Positions 35,661 to 44,605 of a stretch of 64,000 nucleotides of DNA are shown here, piece by piece (position 1 is the stretch's first letter; every line of letters begins with the position of its first letter). This DNA is from Salinisphaera shabanensis E1L3A (GTDB lineage: Bacteria; Pseudomonadota; Gammaproteobacteria; Nevskiales; Salinisphaeraceae): assembly GCF_000215955.2 (NCBI RefSeq), contig NZ_AFNV02000005.1, positions 62,001 through 126,000 on the forward strand. The letters are read 5' to 3'. The notes under the pieces were generated by a model, which was not told where the DNA came from, did not search any database, and worked only from the letters and a program-made list of their open reading frames with translations. Both the position numbers and the translations under genes were made by a program.

Positions 35661-36599
35661 TCAATGGATGAAGCGGCCAAAGCCGCGTGGTCCCGAGCCG
35701 ACGTCAAGCACGATCTGCTCGTTCGTGTCGGCCAGATCGACCACCGAGACGGTATCGTCAAACCAGTTCGCGACCACGGCCCGGCCGGTCTGCGAATCGA
35801 CCGCGACACCATCCGGCTGGCGGCCCACTTCGGCCTCGCCCAGACGCCTGCCCGTGGCCACATCGAAGCGTGCCAGCACGCCCGCTCTCTGCTCGCTGAC
35901 CAGCAAGCTGCGCCCGTCGTCTGCCAGTGCCAGACCGTAAGGAAAAAGGCCGGTCGCGATACGTGCGGTGGTCGCGCCCGCGGCGATATCGATCACGCTG
36001 ATATCGTCGCTACGCACGTTAGCTACATAGGCGCGTTTGCCCTGCGGGCCGACGATCAGTGCAAATGGTGCCGTGCCCACATCGACAGTGGCATGTACCG
36101 TATTCGTGGCTGTATCGATGATCGACACGCTATCGCTTTCCCGATTGGCGGTGAGCAAATGGCCGCCATCCGGCGTGACCGCGACCCCGGCCGGCGCCGT
36201 GCCGACCGCCACGCGGGCGATGCGCTCGCCCTGTGCCGCGTCATAGACATCGACACAATCGGCTGCCCAGTCGGCCACATAGACACGACCGCTGGCCGGC
36301 GCAAGGGCCACGCCAAACGGCTCGCCGCCTATCGACCACACATCGACGACCGCGTCGCGGCTGCTGTCGATGACGGTCAACTGGCCGCTTTCCGGGTGCG
36401 TCACATAGACGTTATCTGTACCCACGGCCACGCCCACCGGCCCGTCCGCCACCGCGATCCGGGCCGCGATACGGCGTGTTTGCGTATCGATACGCACCAC
36501 GGTGTTGGCAACCTGCACGGTCATCCAGGCATCGGCGGCCCATAACGGGCCGGGCAGCAACACCCCGGCAGCAAGCACCAGCGCCGCGATCACGCGCAT
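35661..36599 (-). CDS. YVTN-type beta-propeller protein linked to PQQ-dependent oxidation
   Basis: The 312-residue exported protein has a signal peptide (ALVLAAGVLLPGPLWAAD) and about seven repeats of the YVTN beta-propeller pattern (for example VGVAVGTDNVYVTHPESGQL and RVYVADWAADCVDVYDAAQG). Similar propeller proteins accompany PQQ-dependent alcohol oxidation clusters. The start overlaps the mxaD stop by one base, tying it to the mxa operon. It occupies the place where mxaE follows mxaD in Methylorubrum, but I cannot claim homology. A hairpin with CGGCAC/GTGCCG arms (35621-35658) lies just 3'. Confidence 0.85.
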   Translation of the reverse strand: MRVIAALVLAAGVLLPGPLWAADAWMTVQVANTVVRIDTQTRRIAARIAVADGPVGVAVGTDNVYVTHPESGQLTVIDSSRDAVVDVWSIGGEPFGVALAPASGRVYVADWAADCVDVYDAAQGERIARVAVGTAPAGVAVTPDGGHLLTANRESDSVSIIDTATNTVHATVDVGTAPFALIVGPQGKRAYVANVRSDDISVIDIAAGATTARIATGLFPYGLALADDGRSLLVSEQRAGVLARFDVATGRRLGEAEVGRQPDGVAVDSQTGRAVVANWFDDTVSVVDLADTNEQIVLDVGSGPRGFGRFIH

Positions 36600-37162
36600 C
36601 AGCCGTTACCTTCGACCTGGGCTTTCAGCGCTTGCAGGCCTTGCTTGAAAAAGTCGTGGATGGCTTTTTGGGCGGCCTCGTCGTTCTGATCCTCAGCCGG
36701 AAAATTACCGGTATCGCCGCGATAAAAACGCGCCAGCCAAGTCACATCGCTACCGCCGTCAGCCGCGGTGATATCGATGGTGGCGGTATAGAAACTGACC
36801 GGGAAAACCGCTGGATCTTCCTTGAGCAGACGATAGCCGAGATAGTGTTCCTCGGGCTTGTATTCATCCATGCTTTCGGTGATCTCGCCGCCGCCGTCGG
36901 CGAATACAAGCACGCGCTCGGCGCCGACCTTATCGGCGATTTCGTCATTGCCTTCGCTGGCCTGTACGGCCGAGAGTTGCGGCTGCCAGTCGGCGAAGGC
37001 GGATATGTCGCCCACCACTTTCCACACCTCGGCCGGCGCGGCGTCGATATGGATCGTCTCCTGGGCCTTTTGTGGCGTCGGCCCATGCGCCAGGGCCGCG
37101 ATCGGAAACGCCAGAGCCAATACGACCAACAGGCCATGCAGCAATTGTTTGGATCGAATCAT
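36599..37162 (-). CDS. mxaD: MxaD, periplasmic SRPBCC-fold methanol oxidation protein
   Basis: The 187-residue protein has a signal peptide ending PIAALAHG and a START/SRPBCC-like fold (IHIDAAPAEVWKVVGDISAF, then VTWLARFYRGDT). MxaD of methylotrophs stimulates electron transfer between methanol dehydrogenase and cytochrome cL. The four-base overlap with mxaL and the gene order (L then D) support the name. The product acts in the periplasm. Confidence 0.88.
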   Translation of the reverse strand: MIRSKQLLHGLLVVLALAFPIAALAHGPTPQKAQETIHIDAAPAEVWKVVGDISAFADWQPQLSAVQASEGNDEIADKVGAERVLVFADGGGEITESMDEYKPEEHYLGYRLLKEDPAVFPVSFYTATIDITAADGGSDVTWLARFYRGDTGNFPAEDQNDEAAQKAIHDFFKQGLQALKAQVEGNG

Positions 37163-38241
37163 CGGTCATTCCTTCTCTTCGTTTGAGTCAGGGTTCTGAA
37201 AAAGCGGGCAGAGCGCGGGCGCCGGCGCAGATCGCCCACCAGCGTGGCCAGCGGTACGCATACCGCCAGTACCAGCGCGGCGACGCCGAACAGCCAGCGG
37301 ACATCACTCGCGCGGGTCTGGATCTCGGCCCAGTCGGGCGGCGTGATCAATGGGTACAACGCCGAATCGGCGTCGAGATGGACATAGCCGAAATCGGCTT
37401 TTTCGGCCATGTCCTGCAGGTGTGTTTCACGCACCGCCGACAAATGTTCGGTGCCGTTCTTGGCCGCTCGCCCCCACGGCGCGTTGCGGGGCACATAGCC
37501 TTCGATGGCTTCGGGGTTGGCCGGCTGGCCGAAGTTGGCGGCCTGCGGGACGTCGTCCTCGTCGTAAACGCCTATCCGTTCGCCCTCGGGGCTGTACTTG
37601 GGAATCGGCACCGGCGTATAGCCGCCCACACCCACGATCAGGCCATGCAACGGCGCGCTGTCGGCCGGTGGCGCGCCCGGTTCGTCTTTTTTCTTGCCGG
37701 GCACCAGCAACGCCGGGTCCGGCTCGTAGCGCGAATTCACCGGCGGCGCTTCATGGCCGTCCGTGAGCATGACCAGGCTGGTGGTGTCGTCGATTCCGGC
37801 CTGGCCGCGCAATGCCCGCAGCTTTTCCATGCCGTCCACCAGCGCCCGATTGACGTTGCTGTCGGCCGCCCAGGCCATGCGCCAATCGATCTGGTCGATG
37901 CTGGCTTGCAGACTGTTGAAATGGGCACAGACCTCGAGCGGCATCAGGGTGATATTGACCGTGCGCTCGGTAAACAACGCCAACCCGGCCTGCGAGCCAC
38001 AGGGCAGACGCGCAATCGTTGCGGCCACCGCGGCCTTGGCCTGGGCCAGACGCGTCACCGGCTCGCCTGCTACCCGGTAGTCGGCGACATTCATGCTGCG
38101 GGTGATATCGATCACGAACAGCGTGCTGTAGACCCGCTGCTGCAACGGCCAGCGCGGCACCACGAAGGTAGCCGTGGCCAGCGCCAAGGCACACAGCAGC
38201 GCCCAGAAGCGCCAATCCGCCAGACACGCCCGCTCGATCAC
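37159..38241 (-). CDS. mxaL: MxaL, von Willebrand A-domain maturation protein
   Basis: The 360-residue membrane-anchored protein has an N-terminal helix (FWALLCALALATATFVV) and a VWA domain with the metal-site motif FVIDITRSMNVADY, a form of DxSxS, and MLTDGHEAPPV. I start it at GTG 38241, which overlaps the mxaK stop as GTGA and has GAGG 6 bases upstream; this fits every other junction of the operon better than the upstream ATG. MxaL is needed, with MxaA, C and K, for calcium insertion into methanol dehydrogenase. Confidence 0.87.
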   Translation of the reverse strand: MIERACLADWRFWALLCALALATATFVVPRWPLQQRVYSTLFVIDITRSMNVADYRVAGEPVTRLAQAKAAVAATIARLPCGSQAGLALFTERTVNITLMPLEVCAHFNSLQASIDQIDWRMAWAADSNVNRALVDGMEKLRALRGQAGIDDTTSLVMLTDGHEAPPVNSRYEPDPALLVPGKKKDEPGAPPADSAPLHGLIVGVGGYTPVPIPKYSPEGERIGVYDEDDVPQAANFGQPANPEAIEGYVPRNAPWGRAAKNGTEHLSAVRETHLQDMAEKADFGYVHLDADSALYPLITPPDWAEIQTRASDVRWLFGVAALVLAVCVPLATLVGDLRRRPRSARFFRTLTQTKRRNDR

Positions 38242-38816
38242 GGCAACCCTCGTGGAAAGCCGGGCATCTGCGACCACACATCCGGCTTGGCCTCGGGGTC
38301 AGTCGACGCTTCGCCATCATGCGTCGGCAAGTCACGCACGAGCCGCTGCGCCGCTTCGAAATTGTGTTTTGCCGGCCAGTAGTCCGGCGCGGCGCGTAGC
38401 GCATCGCGATAGGCCTGCTTGGCCAACTCGGCCATGGTGCGTGCGCTGTCGATGTCATAACTCTCGGCTGCAGCCACGGAACGCCGCGCATAGAGATTGC
38501 CCAGGTTATAGCGGCTACGCGCGGCCAGCCCGTCCGGGTCGCTCCCATCGGCGCCGTAAGTCCGATTCCAGACCGCCCTATATGCGGCGCTTGCCTCGCG
38601 ATAACGCTGCAACCGCGCCTGGCCGTAGCCCCGAGCAAACAGTACCCGGAGCCCGGTGTCCGGCGTGATCGCAACCTCCTGGTGCGCCAACGCCGCCGTA
38701 ATGCGGCGTTGATCGCGTGCATGGTCATACCAGATCATCCCCTGCCAGACGGCAACGCCGACAGCGCAGCTCGCCACCGTCAACGCCAGCCATCGCAACT
38801 TACGCAGCCGGCTCAT
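38238..38816 (-). CDS. mxaK: MxaK, methanol dehydrogenase maturation protein
   Basis: The 192-residue protein has an N-terminal membrane anchor (ALTVASCAVGVAVWQGMIWY) and helical repeats resembling TPR units (SRYNLGNLYARRSVAAAESY, then AYRDALRAAPDYWPAKHNFE). Its position between two VWA genes matches mxaC-mxaK-mxaL. MxaK proteins are poorly conserved, so the name rests on order, size and TPR-like style. It overlaps both neighbours by four bases. Confidence 0.82.
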   Translation of the reverse strand: MSRLRKLRWLALTVASCAVGVAVWQGMIWYDHARDQRRITAALAHQEVAITPDTGLRVLFARGYGQARLQRYREASAAYRAVWNRTYGADGSDPDGLAARSRYNLGNLYARRSVAAAESYDIDSARTMAELAKQAYRDALRAAPDYWPAKHNFEAAQRLVRDLPTHDGEASTDPEAKPDVWSQMPGFPRGLP

Positions 38817-39799
38817 ACGGCGAGCCTGCGTTCCGCGGCCTTGGCGAATACCCCGACCAGCAGCAATACGGCGGCCGCGCCATACGCCCAGCCACTCAGA
38901 TCCCAGCGCGGAATACGTTCGCTATAGACCAGCGGCTGGGTTTCCAGACGGTCGATATCGGCAATCGCCTGCGCCAGGGCGGCCGGATTGTCGGCCTCGT
39001 ATGGCGTATACGGCACCTGCAGTGTCTGGAAGAACTTGTGCAGATAGCGCTCGGGCATCGCCTTGGCGTTGTCGTTACGGGCGTCCTTGGGCTTATCGAA
39101 AAGCCCAGGACTGCCGGCAGTGCGCAGAAATATCCAGTACAGCGATGCGTCGTATGTGGCGAACTGGGCACGCAGCCGTTCCGCGCTACGGAAATCGATT
39201 TCAGCCGCCCCATCGGAGATGAGCACGATCGCGCGCGATGCGCTGGCGCGCCGCTCGCTGAAATACGACAGCGCCATGAACAGCCCCTCGGCCACATTCG
39301 TGAACGCCAACCCCGGCGTGGCCGCGGCTTCGACCGCAGCCCGGGCTGCGACCCGGTCGTCGGACAGCGGCACCACCGCCATCGGCCGGGTACTGAAAGC
39401 CACCACGCCGAACAGATCATGCTCGCGTTCATCGATGAACGCGCTCAGCAGACGGCGCGCGGTTTCGCTCTTGGACGCGTCGCCGCCGCGCGGGTTACGC
39501 CCGGCAAAGGTCTGATCCATGCTCAGGCTGCGATCGAGCGTGAGCACGATATGCGCACCGCGCGCGACCTTTTCGACGCGCTGTGCGCCGATGAACGGGC
39601 GGGCGAGCGCGAACACCAACGCCGCGATCGCCAACGAGGCCAAGGCACGCAGTGCCCAATCCAATAGCACAGACACACGATCGGCCGGCAGCATGGCCAA
39701 CGATGCCGCCTCGCTGTCGGCCAGCGGCTGGCGCCACCATGGCAGTAGCGCCAACACCAGCGCCAACAGCACGACCGGCATATCGACACCGATATTCAT
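38813..39799 (-). CDS. mxaC: MxaC, von Willebrand A-domain maturation protein
   Basis: The 328-residue protein has membrane helices near the N-terminus (VVLLALVLALLPWW and LASLAIAALVFALARPF) and at the C-terminus (WAYGAAAVLLLVGVFAKA), and a VWA domain with VLTLDRSLSMDQTF (DxSxS) and IVLISDGAAEIDF. This is the MxaC topology. With MxaA, K and L it serves calcium loading of methanol dehydrogenase in the periplasm. It overlaps mxaA and mxaK by four bases each. Confidence 0.88.
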   Translation of the reverse strand: MNIGVDMPVVLLALVLALLPWWRQPLADSEAASLAMLPADRVSVLLDWALRALASLAIAALVFALARPFIGAQRVEKVARGAHIVLTLDRSLSMDQTFAGRNPRGGDASKSETARRLLSAFIDEREHDLFGVVAFSTRPMAVVPLSDDRVAARAAVEAAATPGLAFTNVAEGLFMALSYFSERRASASRAIVLISDGAAEIDFRSAERLRAQFATYDASLYWIFLRTAGSPGLFDKPKDARNDNAKAMPERYLHKFFQTLQVPYTPYEADNPAALAQAIADIDRLETQPLVYSERIPRWDLSGWAYGAAAVLLLVGVFAKAAERRLAV

Positions 39800-40725
39800 G
39801 CGTTGAGCTCACGCTTTCGACAGCGCCGAACCAGGCGTTCGAGACCTGCCAGCAGTTCGCCGTTATCACAATCTGCAGGCTGTGTCGCGGCAAAGAAATA
39901 ACGGCGCGAAAAATCGAAGAACGTGGCGATGTCGTCGACCAGATCGGCAAAGACCGGGTGCGCAGCGATAAACGCGTCGAGATCGTCGGCGAATACAGCC
40001 TGGCCGGCCGTTTCGTCGAAGGCCCTGTGTACCGTGCGCAGGGCTTGGGCCGCGGCCGGCGCACGGCGCTGGCGGCGCAGGCTCAGCCACGCTTTGGCAA
40101 ACGGCCCGCGTGCACGTGCCGACAGATACCCGGCCGCCCAGGCCCAAATCAGCAGCGCCGATAACGCGATCGTCAGGCCGGCAAAGGTCGCCCACCGCGG
40201 CCCGGCCACGGCTGGACGCATGGGCACGGCATCGGCAAGCAACAGGTCATTTTCGGCATCGCCGAACCGGGCATCCGGGTTCAGTTCCAGAATGGGCGAC
40301 ATGGTGAACACGAACGCCGGCACGCTGCGCGTGATGCGTTCACCCCCGGTATTGACGGCCGCCAGATCTAGGCCCGGCAACTCGCGACGCGTGGCCTGCA
40401 ACGGTGCATAGAACAATTGATAGTCGAGACGCACGCTGACCGCACCGCCAGACGCTTGCGCCGTGCGAATATCCACGGCGGCCAGATCGAGCCAGTACGA
40501 CTGCTCGCCGCTCCGGGGCAGCGATGCGCGTTCGAGCCGAAACCCAGGCGGCAACTGCAAATGCAGCGCCCGCTGGACACGATCGCCCACGACATGCCCA
40601 TAAGCGCGCGGCTCGTCGATGGATAGCCCGATCTCGGGCCTTGTTTGAGCAGCGACATCGCCCCAAATCAACAGCGCACAAATCAGCGACAGCACGCCAA
40701 CGATCGAACGCTGCCGAACGCTCAT
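39796..40725 (-). CDS. mxaA: MxaA, methanol dehydrogenase maturation protein
   Basis: The 309-residue protein has a signal or anchor segment (VGVLSLICALLIWGDVAAQT), a beta-rich periplasmic region, a second membrane helix (LTIALSALLIWAWAAGYLS) and a cytosolic helical tail (ALRTVHRAFDETAGQAVFAD). Size, topology and position between mxaS and mxaC match MxaA, which is required for calcium-dependent assembly of methanol dehydrogenase. Sequence conservation in this family is low. Confidence 0.84.
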   Translation of the reverse strand: MSVRQRSIVGVLSLICALLIWGDVAAQTRPEIGLSIDEPRAYGHVVGDRVQRALHLQLPPGFRLERASLPRSGEQSYWLDLAAVDIRTAQASGGAVSVRLDYQLFYAPLQATRRELPGLDLAAVNTGGERITRSVPAFVFTMSPILELNPDARFGDAENDLLLADAVPMRPAVAGPRWATFAGLTIALSALLIWAWAAGYLSARARGPFAKAWLSLRRQRRAPAAAQALRTVHRAFDETAGQAVFADDLDAFIAAHPVFADLVDDIATFFDFSRRYFFAATQPADCDNGELLAGLERLVRRCRKRELNA

Positions 40726-41606
40726 GCCGTGCGCAGGAAGTAATCGGTAAACGTGCTGGCGACAAAGTGCGGGCCGGCAAAAAGCGGTGGGCGCCCGCTA
40801 CGGGTAAAACGCCGAGTGAGCTCGGCTCGGCGGCCGGCATAGGCCGCGCGCCATTGTTCGGCCAAGGCCTGACGCATCCATAGCGTACGGCGACGGCCCG
40901 TTTCGGGATCGACCAGATGCACCAAGCCACGCCGCGGCAAATCGGCATATTCGCGTGCATCCCATACCACCACCGGCACCACATCGTGGCGCGCCAGATG
41001 CGCGAGAATGCGCGCGAGGCGTCCTGTCGGCCAATGAAAATCCGACACCAGAAACACCAGCGCGCGACGCTGCGGCAACCGTTCGGCCAGGGCGGGCTCG
41101 TCGTCCACGGTGCCGCCCAGCGGTAACGGATCGGCCAGCCGGCGCAGCAGGTCGTCGACCCCACCGCGGCGAAAACTCGCGGGCAAATAGAACGCATCGC
41201 GACGGTTACGATCGTCGCTTGTGCCACGCATGCTGCCCTGGCCTATACCGATAAACCCGAAGGCATCACCGCCGCCATGCGCCGAGCGCGCCACGGCCGC
41301 GACACAGTCGCTCAGAAAGCGTTGCTTGTCGGCAAAACGCATCGAGGCGGACAGATCCGCCACCATGATCACGTTGATCGCACTACGCTGGCGATACACT
41401 CGCGTATACAGCATGCCAAACGGGTCGCGCACACTGGCGCGCACGTCCAGGCGACGCGGATCCGGATAATCCAGCAACGAGGCATAGCCCGAAAACAGCT
41501 GGCCCATGCCGGCACGGCGACTGGTATGCATGCCGGGGCGCATGCCGCGTGCCGGCCAGGACACCCGGTAGATGAACTCTTCTGCGCGCTGGCAGGAATC
41601 GCTCAC
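40722..41606 (-). CDS. mxaS: MxaS, DUF58 family protein
   Basis: The 294-residue protein has the DUF58/VWA-like pattern: the conserved RDPFGMLYTRVYRQRSA entry region, then NVIMVADLSASMRFADKQRF and ALVFLVSDFHWPTGRLARIL. DUF58 proteins are regularly paired with MoxR ATPases, as here (mxaR immediately upstream, ATGA overlap). It is required for active methanol dehydrogenase in methylotrophs, probably as the MoxR client adaptor. Confidence 0.88.
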   Translation of the reverse strand: MSDSCQRAEEFIYRVSWPARGMRPGMHTSRRAGMGQLFSGYASLLDYPDPRRLDVRASVRDPFGMLYTRVYRQRSAINVIMVADLSASMRFADKQRFLSDCVAAVARSAHGGGDAFGFIGIGQGSMRGTSDDRNRRDAFYLPASFRRGGVDDLLRRLADPLPLGGTVDDEPALAERLPQRRALVFLVSDFHWPTGRLARILAHLARHDVVPVVVWDAREYADLPRRGLVHLVDPETGRRRTLWMRQALAEQWRAAYAGRRAELTRRFTRSGRPPLFAGPHFVASTFTDYFLRTA

Positions 41607-42622
41607 GGCGCAGCCACACGCGCGACGGCGGCCTCGATCAGCCGGCCAATGATTTCGTCGCGACGGATTTCATAGACCGGATTGAAGAAGATGCGATGAC
41701 CGGTGGTTTCGAGCAAGACGGCCCGAATATCCTCCGGCACGACCATGTCGCGCTCGGCCAGCCAGGCGTTCACCCGCGCAGCGCGAACCATCATGCTCAT
41801 ACCGCGCGGGCTGCCGCCGCCGGCGACCAGCGCCTCGATGTCCACATCGTCGAGCTCGATACCGTGGGCTGCCGGTGCGCGTACCACCTGCCACAGATCA
41901 AGCGCATAGTTCTGCAGGGTCTCGCTGACCGTTACCGAATCCTGGAGCGTCTGCGAGAACGCGTTCAGTGCGGTGTAGTCGACCAAGCCCGGTTCGACCT
42001 GGTCGATCAGCGTATCGGCATCGTGATAGCGGGTATCGAACATGAGCGACCGCAGTGCGTCACGCTCGGTCGGTGCAGCGATACCGATTTCCATGAAAAA
42101 ACGATCGCGCGCGGCTGCCGGCAGCTCGAAGGTTTCTTCGCGCTCGATCCGGTTGCGGTCGGCAAACACGAGCAAATGCGGGAAACGGTATTCGCGATTG
42201 AAGGCATGCATGGTGCGCTCGGCCATGAGCCGTAGCAGCAGCGAATGCACCTGCGGGCGGGCACGGTTGATCTCGTTGAAAAAGAAGGTCGCCAGCGCCT
42301 CACCATGGCGTAGCACCGGCCCCGGCTCGACGCGTGGGCGCCCTTGTTCATCGATGAAGGTGTGATAAGCCATGTCCGACGGCATCAGGTCGACGGTGCC
42401 TTCGAGACGTTCGTAGCCACCGCCCAGACCACGTGCCATCGCCCTTAACAACGTGGTCTTGCCTACGCCGACGTCGCCTTCGAGCAATACATGGCCACGT
42501 GCGAACACGGCGATGAGCATCAGGTGAACCGCGCGCTGCTGGCCCACCATGACCGAATTGACCTGGTGGGCCAGACGCAGCGCACGCGCACGCCAGTCGG
42601 CGAGCTGGTTGTCGTTATCCAT
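41603..42622 (-). CDS. mxaR: MxaR, MoxR-type AAA ATPase
   Basis: The 339-residue AAA+ protein has Walker A GDVGVGKTT (49-57), Walker B TFFFNEINRARPQ (NE variant typical of MoxR) and the sensor region FADRNRIEREETFELPAAAR. MoxR proteins act as chaperones for VWA/DUF58 partners, which follow directly (mxaS, mxaC, mxaL). The start is taken at ATG 42622 because the sequence upstream to 42679 is not conserved in style. The 101-bp gap to mxaI is the longest in the operon apart from the sensor-kinase gap. Confidence 0.92.
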   Translation of the reverse strand: MDNDNQLADWRARALRLAHQVNSVMVGQQRAVHLMLIAVFARGHVLLEGDVGVGKTTLLRAMARGLGGGYERLEGTVDLMPSDMAYHTFIDEQGRPRVEPGPVLRHGEALATFFFNEINRARPQVHSLLLRLMAERTMHAFNREYRFPHLLVFADRNRIEREETFELPAAARDRFFMEIGIAAPTERDALRSLMFDTRYHDADTLIDQVEPGLVDYTALNAFSQTLQDSVTVSETLQNYALDLWQVVRAPAAHGIELDDVDIEALVAGGGSPRGMSMMVRAARVNAWLAERDMVVPEDIRAVLLETTGHRIFFNPVYEIRRDEIIGRLIEAAVARVAAP

Positions 42623-42723
42623 CACTAGCGTTCCAATACGCAGCGGCGGCGCCCCGCAACTGTCAGAAAGTCGCCGCACCCGCCGGTCTTGTCGAAGGCT
42701 GCGGCTCGGTCATAGACGTCACG

Positions 42724-43053
42724 CTAGCTCTGCTCGTCTTCGCTCATCGCTTGCTGGAGTTCCAACTCATCCGTGTCGTTGACCCATTCGCCGGTTTTCT
42801 TGAAATGCTCGACGCGCATGGCGTTGCGTTTCTCCATGCCCTGAATGGACTCCTGCTGCTTGTTGAGCTCGCTATCGCTGTGCTTCGGGTCGTACTTGCT
42901 GCCTTCGATCTTGTCCGGATACCCGGGCTTGGGCTCCCAGCACACACCGGGCTCACTGCAGTTCGTGCCGTCGTAGGCAAGGGCGGCGCCCGCCCCCATT
43001 CCGCCGCCGATTGTTACGAGCACCGTGCCGATGATCAGATTGCGTTTACGCAT
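42724..43053 (-). CDS. mxaI: Methanol dehydrogenase small (beta) subunit
   Basis: The 109-residue protein has a signal peptide ending GAALAYDG, and a mature part YDGTNCSEPGVCWEPKPGYP followed by GSKYDPKHSDSELNKQQESI, which is diagnostic of MxaI. It wraps around MxaF in the periplasmic tetramer and is specific to Ca-type enzymes. A strong AGGAGA ribosome site precedes it. The acidic C-terminal extension after the FKKTGEW region is longer than usual. Confidence 0.95.
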   Translation of the reverse strand: MRKRNLIIGTVLVTIGGGMGAGAALAYDGTNCSEPGVCWEPKPGYPDKIEGSKYDPKHSDSELNKQQESIQGMEKRNAMRVEHFKKTGEWVNDTDELELQQAMSEDEQS

Positions 43054-43104
43054 GTTGATATCTCCTTTGTTATCGCCTTGGCTTTTTGTTGTTATGCGCC
43101 TTGA

Positions 43105-43650
43105 TCAGCCCGCGTCGTCGCCGGCGTCGGGTTTTGCCTTGCGCTTTTTGAGCAATGCCTTCTTTTCTTCCAACGTCAGCCACTTGGCCTTGGAAGCCTT
43201 GCCTTCATAGATGCTGCGGATATAGGCCATCGACTCGAGCATTTCGGTCTTGGTCATCGACATGTAGTGCGGACCCATCTGGGCCCGGGCGCCACCGAAG
43301 ATGGTGGAAAACAGGCCGGCATCGGTCATGTTGGTTTCGTAGGTCCAATAGTCGTCGACGAGCGACGGGCCGATCTTGCCCTTGCCGTAATGACCATGGC
43401 AGCCGGCACAGGCGACCAGAAATTCATCCTTGCCTTTCTGCACGGCCGCTTCGTCGCCGTTGAGCGGGTTCTTGCCGGTCTTTTCGAACTGCTTGACCGC
43501 ATCCGGGTTTTCGCCCACTTCGGCCTTGGAAAGATCGAGAACCTCGCCGTTGAGCGTGTTACGAAACGTTTCCGCCGCCCCAGCGAGTGTCGCGATCGAG
43601 GCCAACACCAGCGCTGCCACAGCAAGATTCCTAGGTTTGCCATACCGCAT
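43105..43650 (-). CDS. mxaG: Cytochrome c-L, electron acceptor of methanol dehydrogenase
   Basis: The 181-residue periplasmic cytochrome has a signal peptide (AALVLASIATLAGAAE) and one haem site, CAGCH at residues 81-85, with a candidate axial methionine in GARAQMGPHYMSM. The segment IGPSLVDDYWTYETNMTDAG matches MxaG proteins. It takes electrons from PQQ in MxaF and passes them to a class I cytochrome c. It overlaps the mxaJ stop by one base. Confidence 0.94.
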   Translation of the reverse strand: MRYGKPRNLAVAALVLASIATLAGAAETFRNTLNGEVLDLSKAEVGENPDAVKQFEKTGKNPLNGDEAAVQKGKDEFLVACAGCHGHYGKGKIGPSLVDDYWTYETNMTDAGLFSTIFGGARAQMGPHYMSMTKTEMLESMAYIRSIYEGKASKAKWLTLEEKKALLKKRKAKPDAGDDAG

Positions 43651-44528
43651 CAGGACGATTCTCCGTTGGCTCGAGACTCGCTCTGCGCCGAGGCCGCCGC
43701 CTTCTGGCCAACTAACGGAAAGCCCTCCTCTTCCAATACCGCTTGAATCTCGTCGCGACGGGCCGTCAAGGCCTTGTCGAGCGCATCGCGAAGCTCTGTG
43801 TCGTCGCTGCGCGTTGCCATGGCCTGGGCATAGCTGAACTCCAGCGTTTCGTCGCGGCGCGTGCGTGTATCCGGCACGCTGTTCATGGTCAGCGGTTCAT
43901 CGCTGGCCTCGACATAACGGGCCGCCTCCGGACCCCAGAGAATGGCGATATCGGCTTCGCCATCGACGACCTCGGAAATCATTTTCTCGGGGTCGTAACG
44001 CACGTATTCGTTTCGTCGCGACTTGAAGCCAATTAGCGAATACATGTAGTTGAGGTTGTCGTCCCACTTGTTCATGTCGCGCAGCTTCGGCTCGACCGGG
44101 CTGTATGGCGATACCGCAAAGCGCGTCATCTTGGCCAGATCGGGACTGTCCCAATCGGTGACGGTCACGTCCTCATCCGCGGGATAGATGAACACATAGC
44201 TCGAGCGGTAATAGGCCTCGGTGGTGGCCACACGTGGGTCGCCCGAATCCACCCCGGTGATCACATCGCACTTGTCTTCCTTGAGATAGTTGGGCACCAG
44301 ATAGATGCCCGGGTCGTCGGCCCATACGAATTCGGCCTCACGGCCCATTTCATCTGCCACGATCCGGGCAATATGGTTTTCGAAACCACTGCCGTCACTC
44401 GCGGAAAAGGGCAATTCGTTCTTGGCCGCACAGATACGCAGCGGCTCGGCCGCGGATACCTGCGCGGACGCTGTGACCACGATGGCGGACGCCGCGGCCA
44501 GACTCAGCAACTTGCCTGTAGCTGTCAT
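43650..44528 (-). CDS. mxaJ: MxaJ, periplasmic solute-binding-like protein
   Basis: The 292-residue exported protein has a signal peptide ending AQVSAAEP and the fold of extracellular solute-binding family 3 (LRICAAKNELPFSASDGSGF, then VDGEADIAILWGPEAARYVE). MxaJ always follows mxaF and is needed for an active methanol dehydrogenase, though its role is unsettled. It sits between mxaF and mxaG, in the standard order. Confidence 0.93.
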   Translation of the reverse strand: MTATGKLLSLAAASAIVVTASAQVSAAEPLRICAAKNELPFSASDGSGFENHIARIVADEMGREAEFVWADDPGIYLVPNYLKEDKCDVITGVDSGDPRVATTEAYYRSSYVFIYPADEDVTVTDWDSPDLAKMTRFAVSPYSPVEPKLRDMNKWDDNLNYMYSLIGFKSRRNEYVRYDPEKMISEVVDGEADIAILWGPEAARYVEASDEPLTMNSVPDTRTRRDETLEFSYAQAMATRSDDTELRDALDKALTARRDEIQAVLEEEGFPLVGQKAAASAQSESRANGESS

Positions 44529-44560
44529 GCTCGAAAACTCCGATCGATAAGAGATAAAGA

Positions 44561-44582
44561 CGGCGGGCTGTGTAGCCCGCCG
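44561..44582 (-). terminator. GC-rich hairpin between mxaF and mxaJ
   Basis: CGGCGGGCT (44561-44569) and AGCCCGCCG (44574-44582) form a perfect 9-bp stem with a 4-base loop, 24 bp past the mxaF stop. On the minus strand it is followed by TCTTTATC, a poor T tract. It more likely stabilises the mxaF end or partly attenuates transcription than fully terminates it. Confidence 0.6.
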
Positions 44583-44605
44583 CCCCGATAGTCATCGGGC
44601 CAGAA

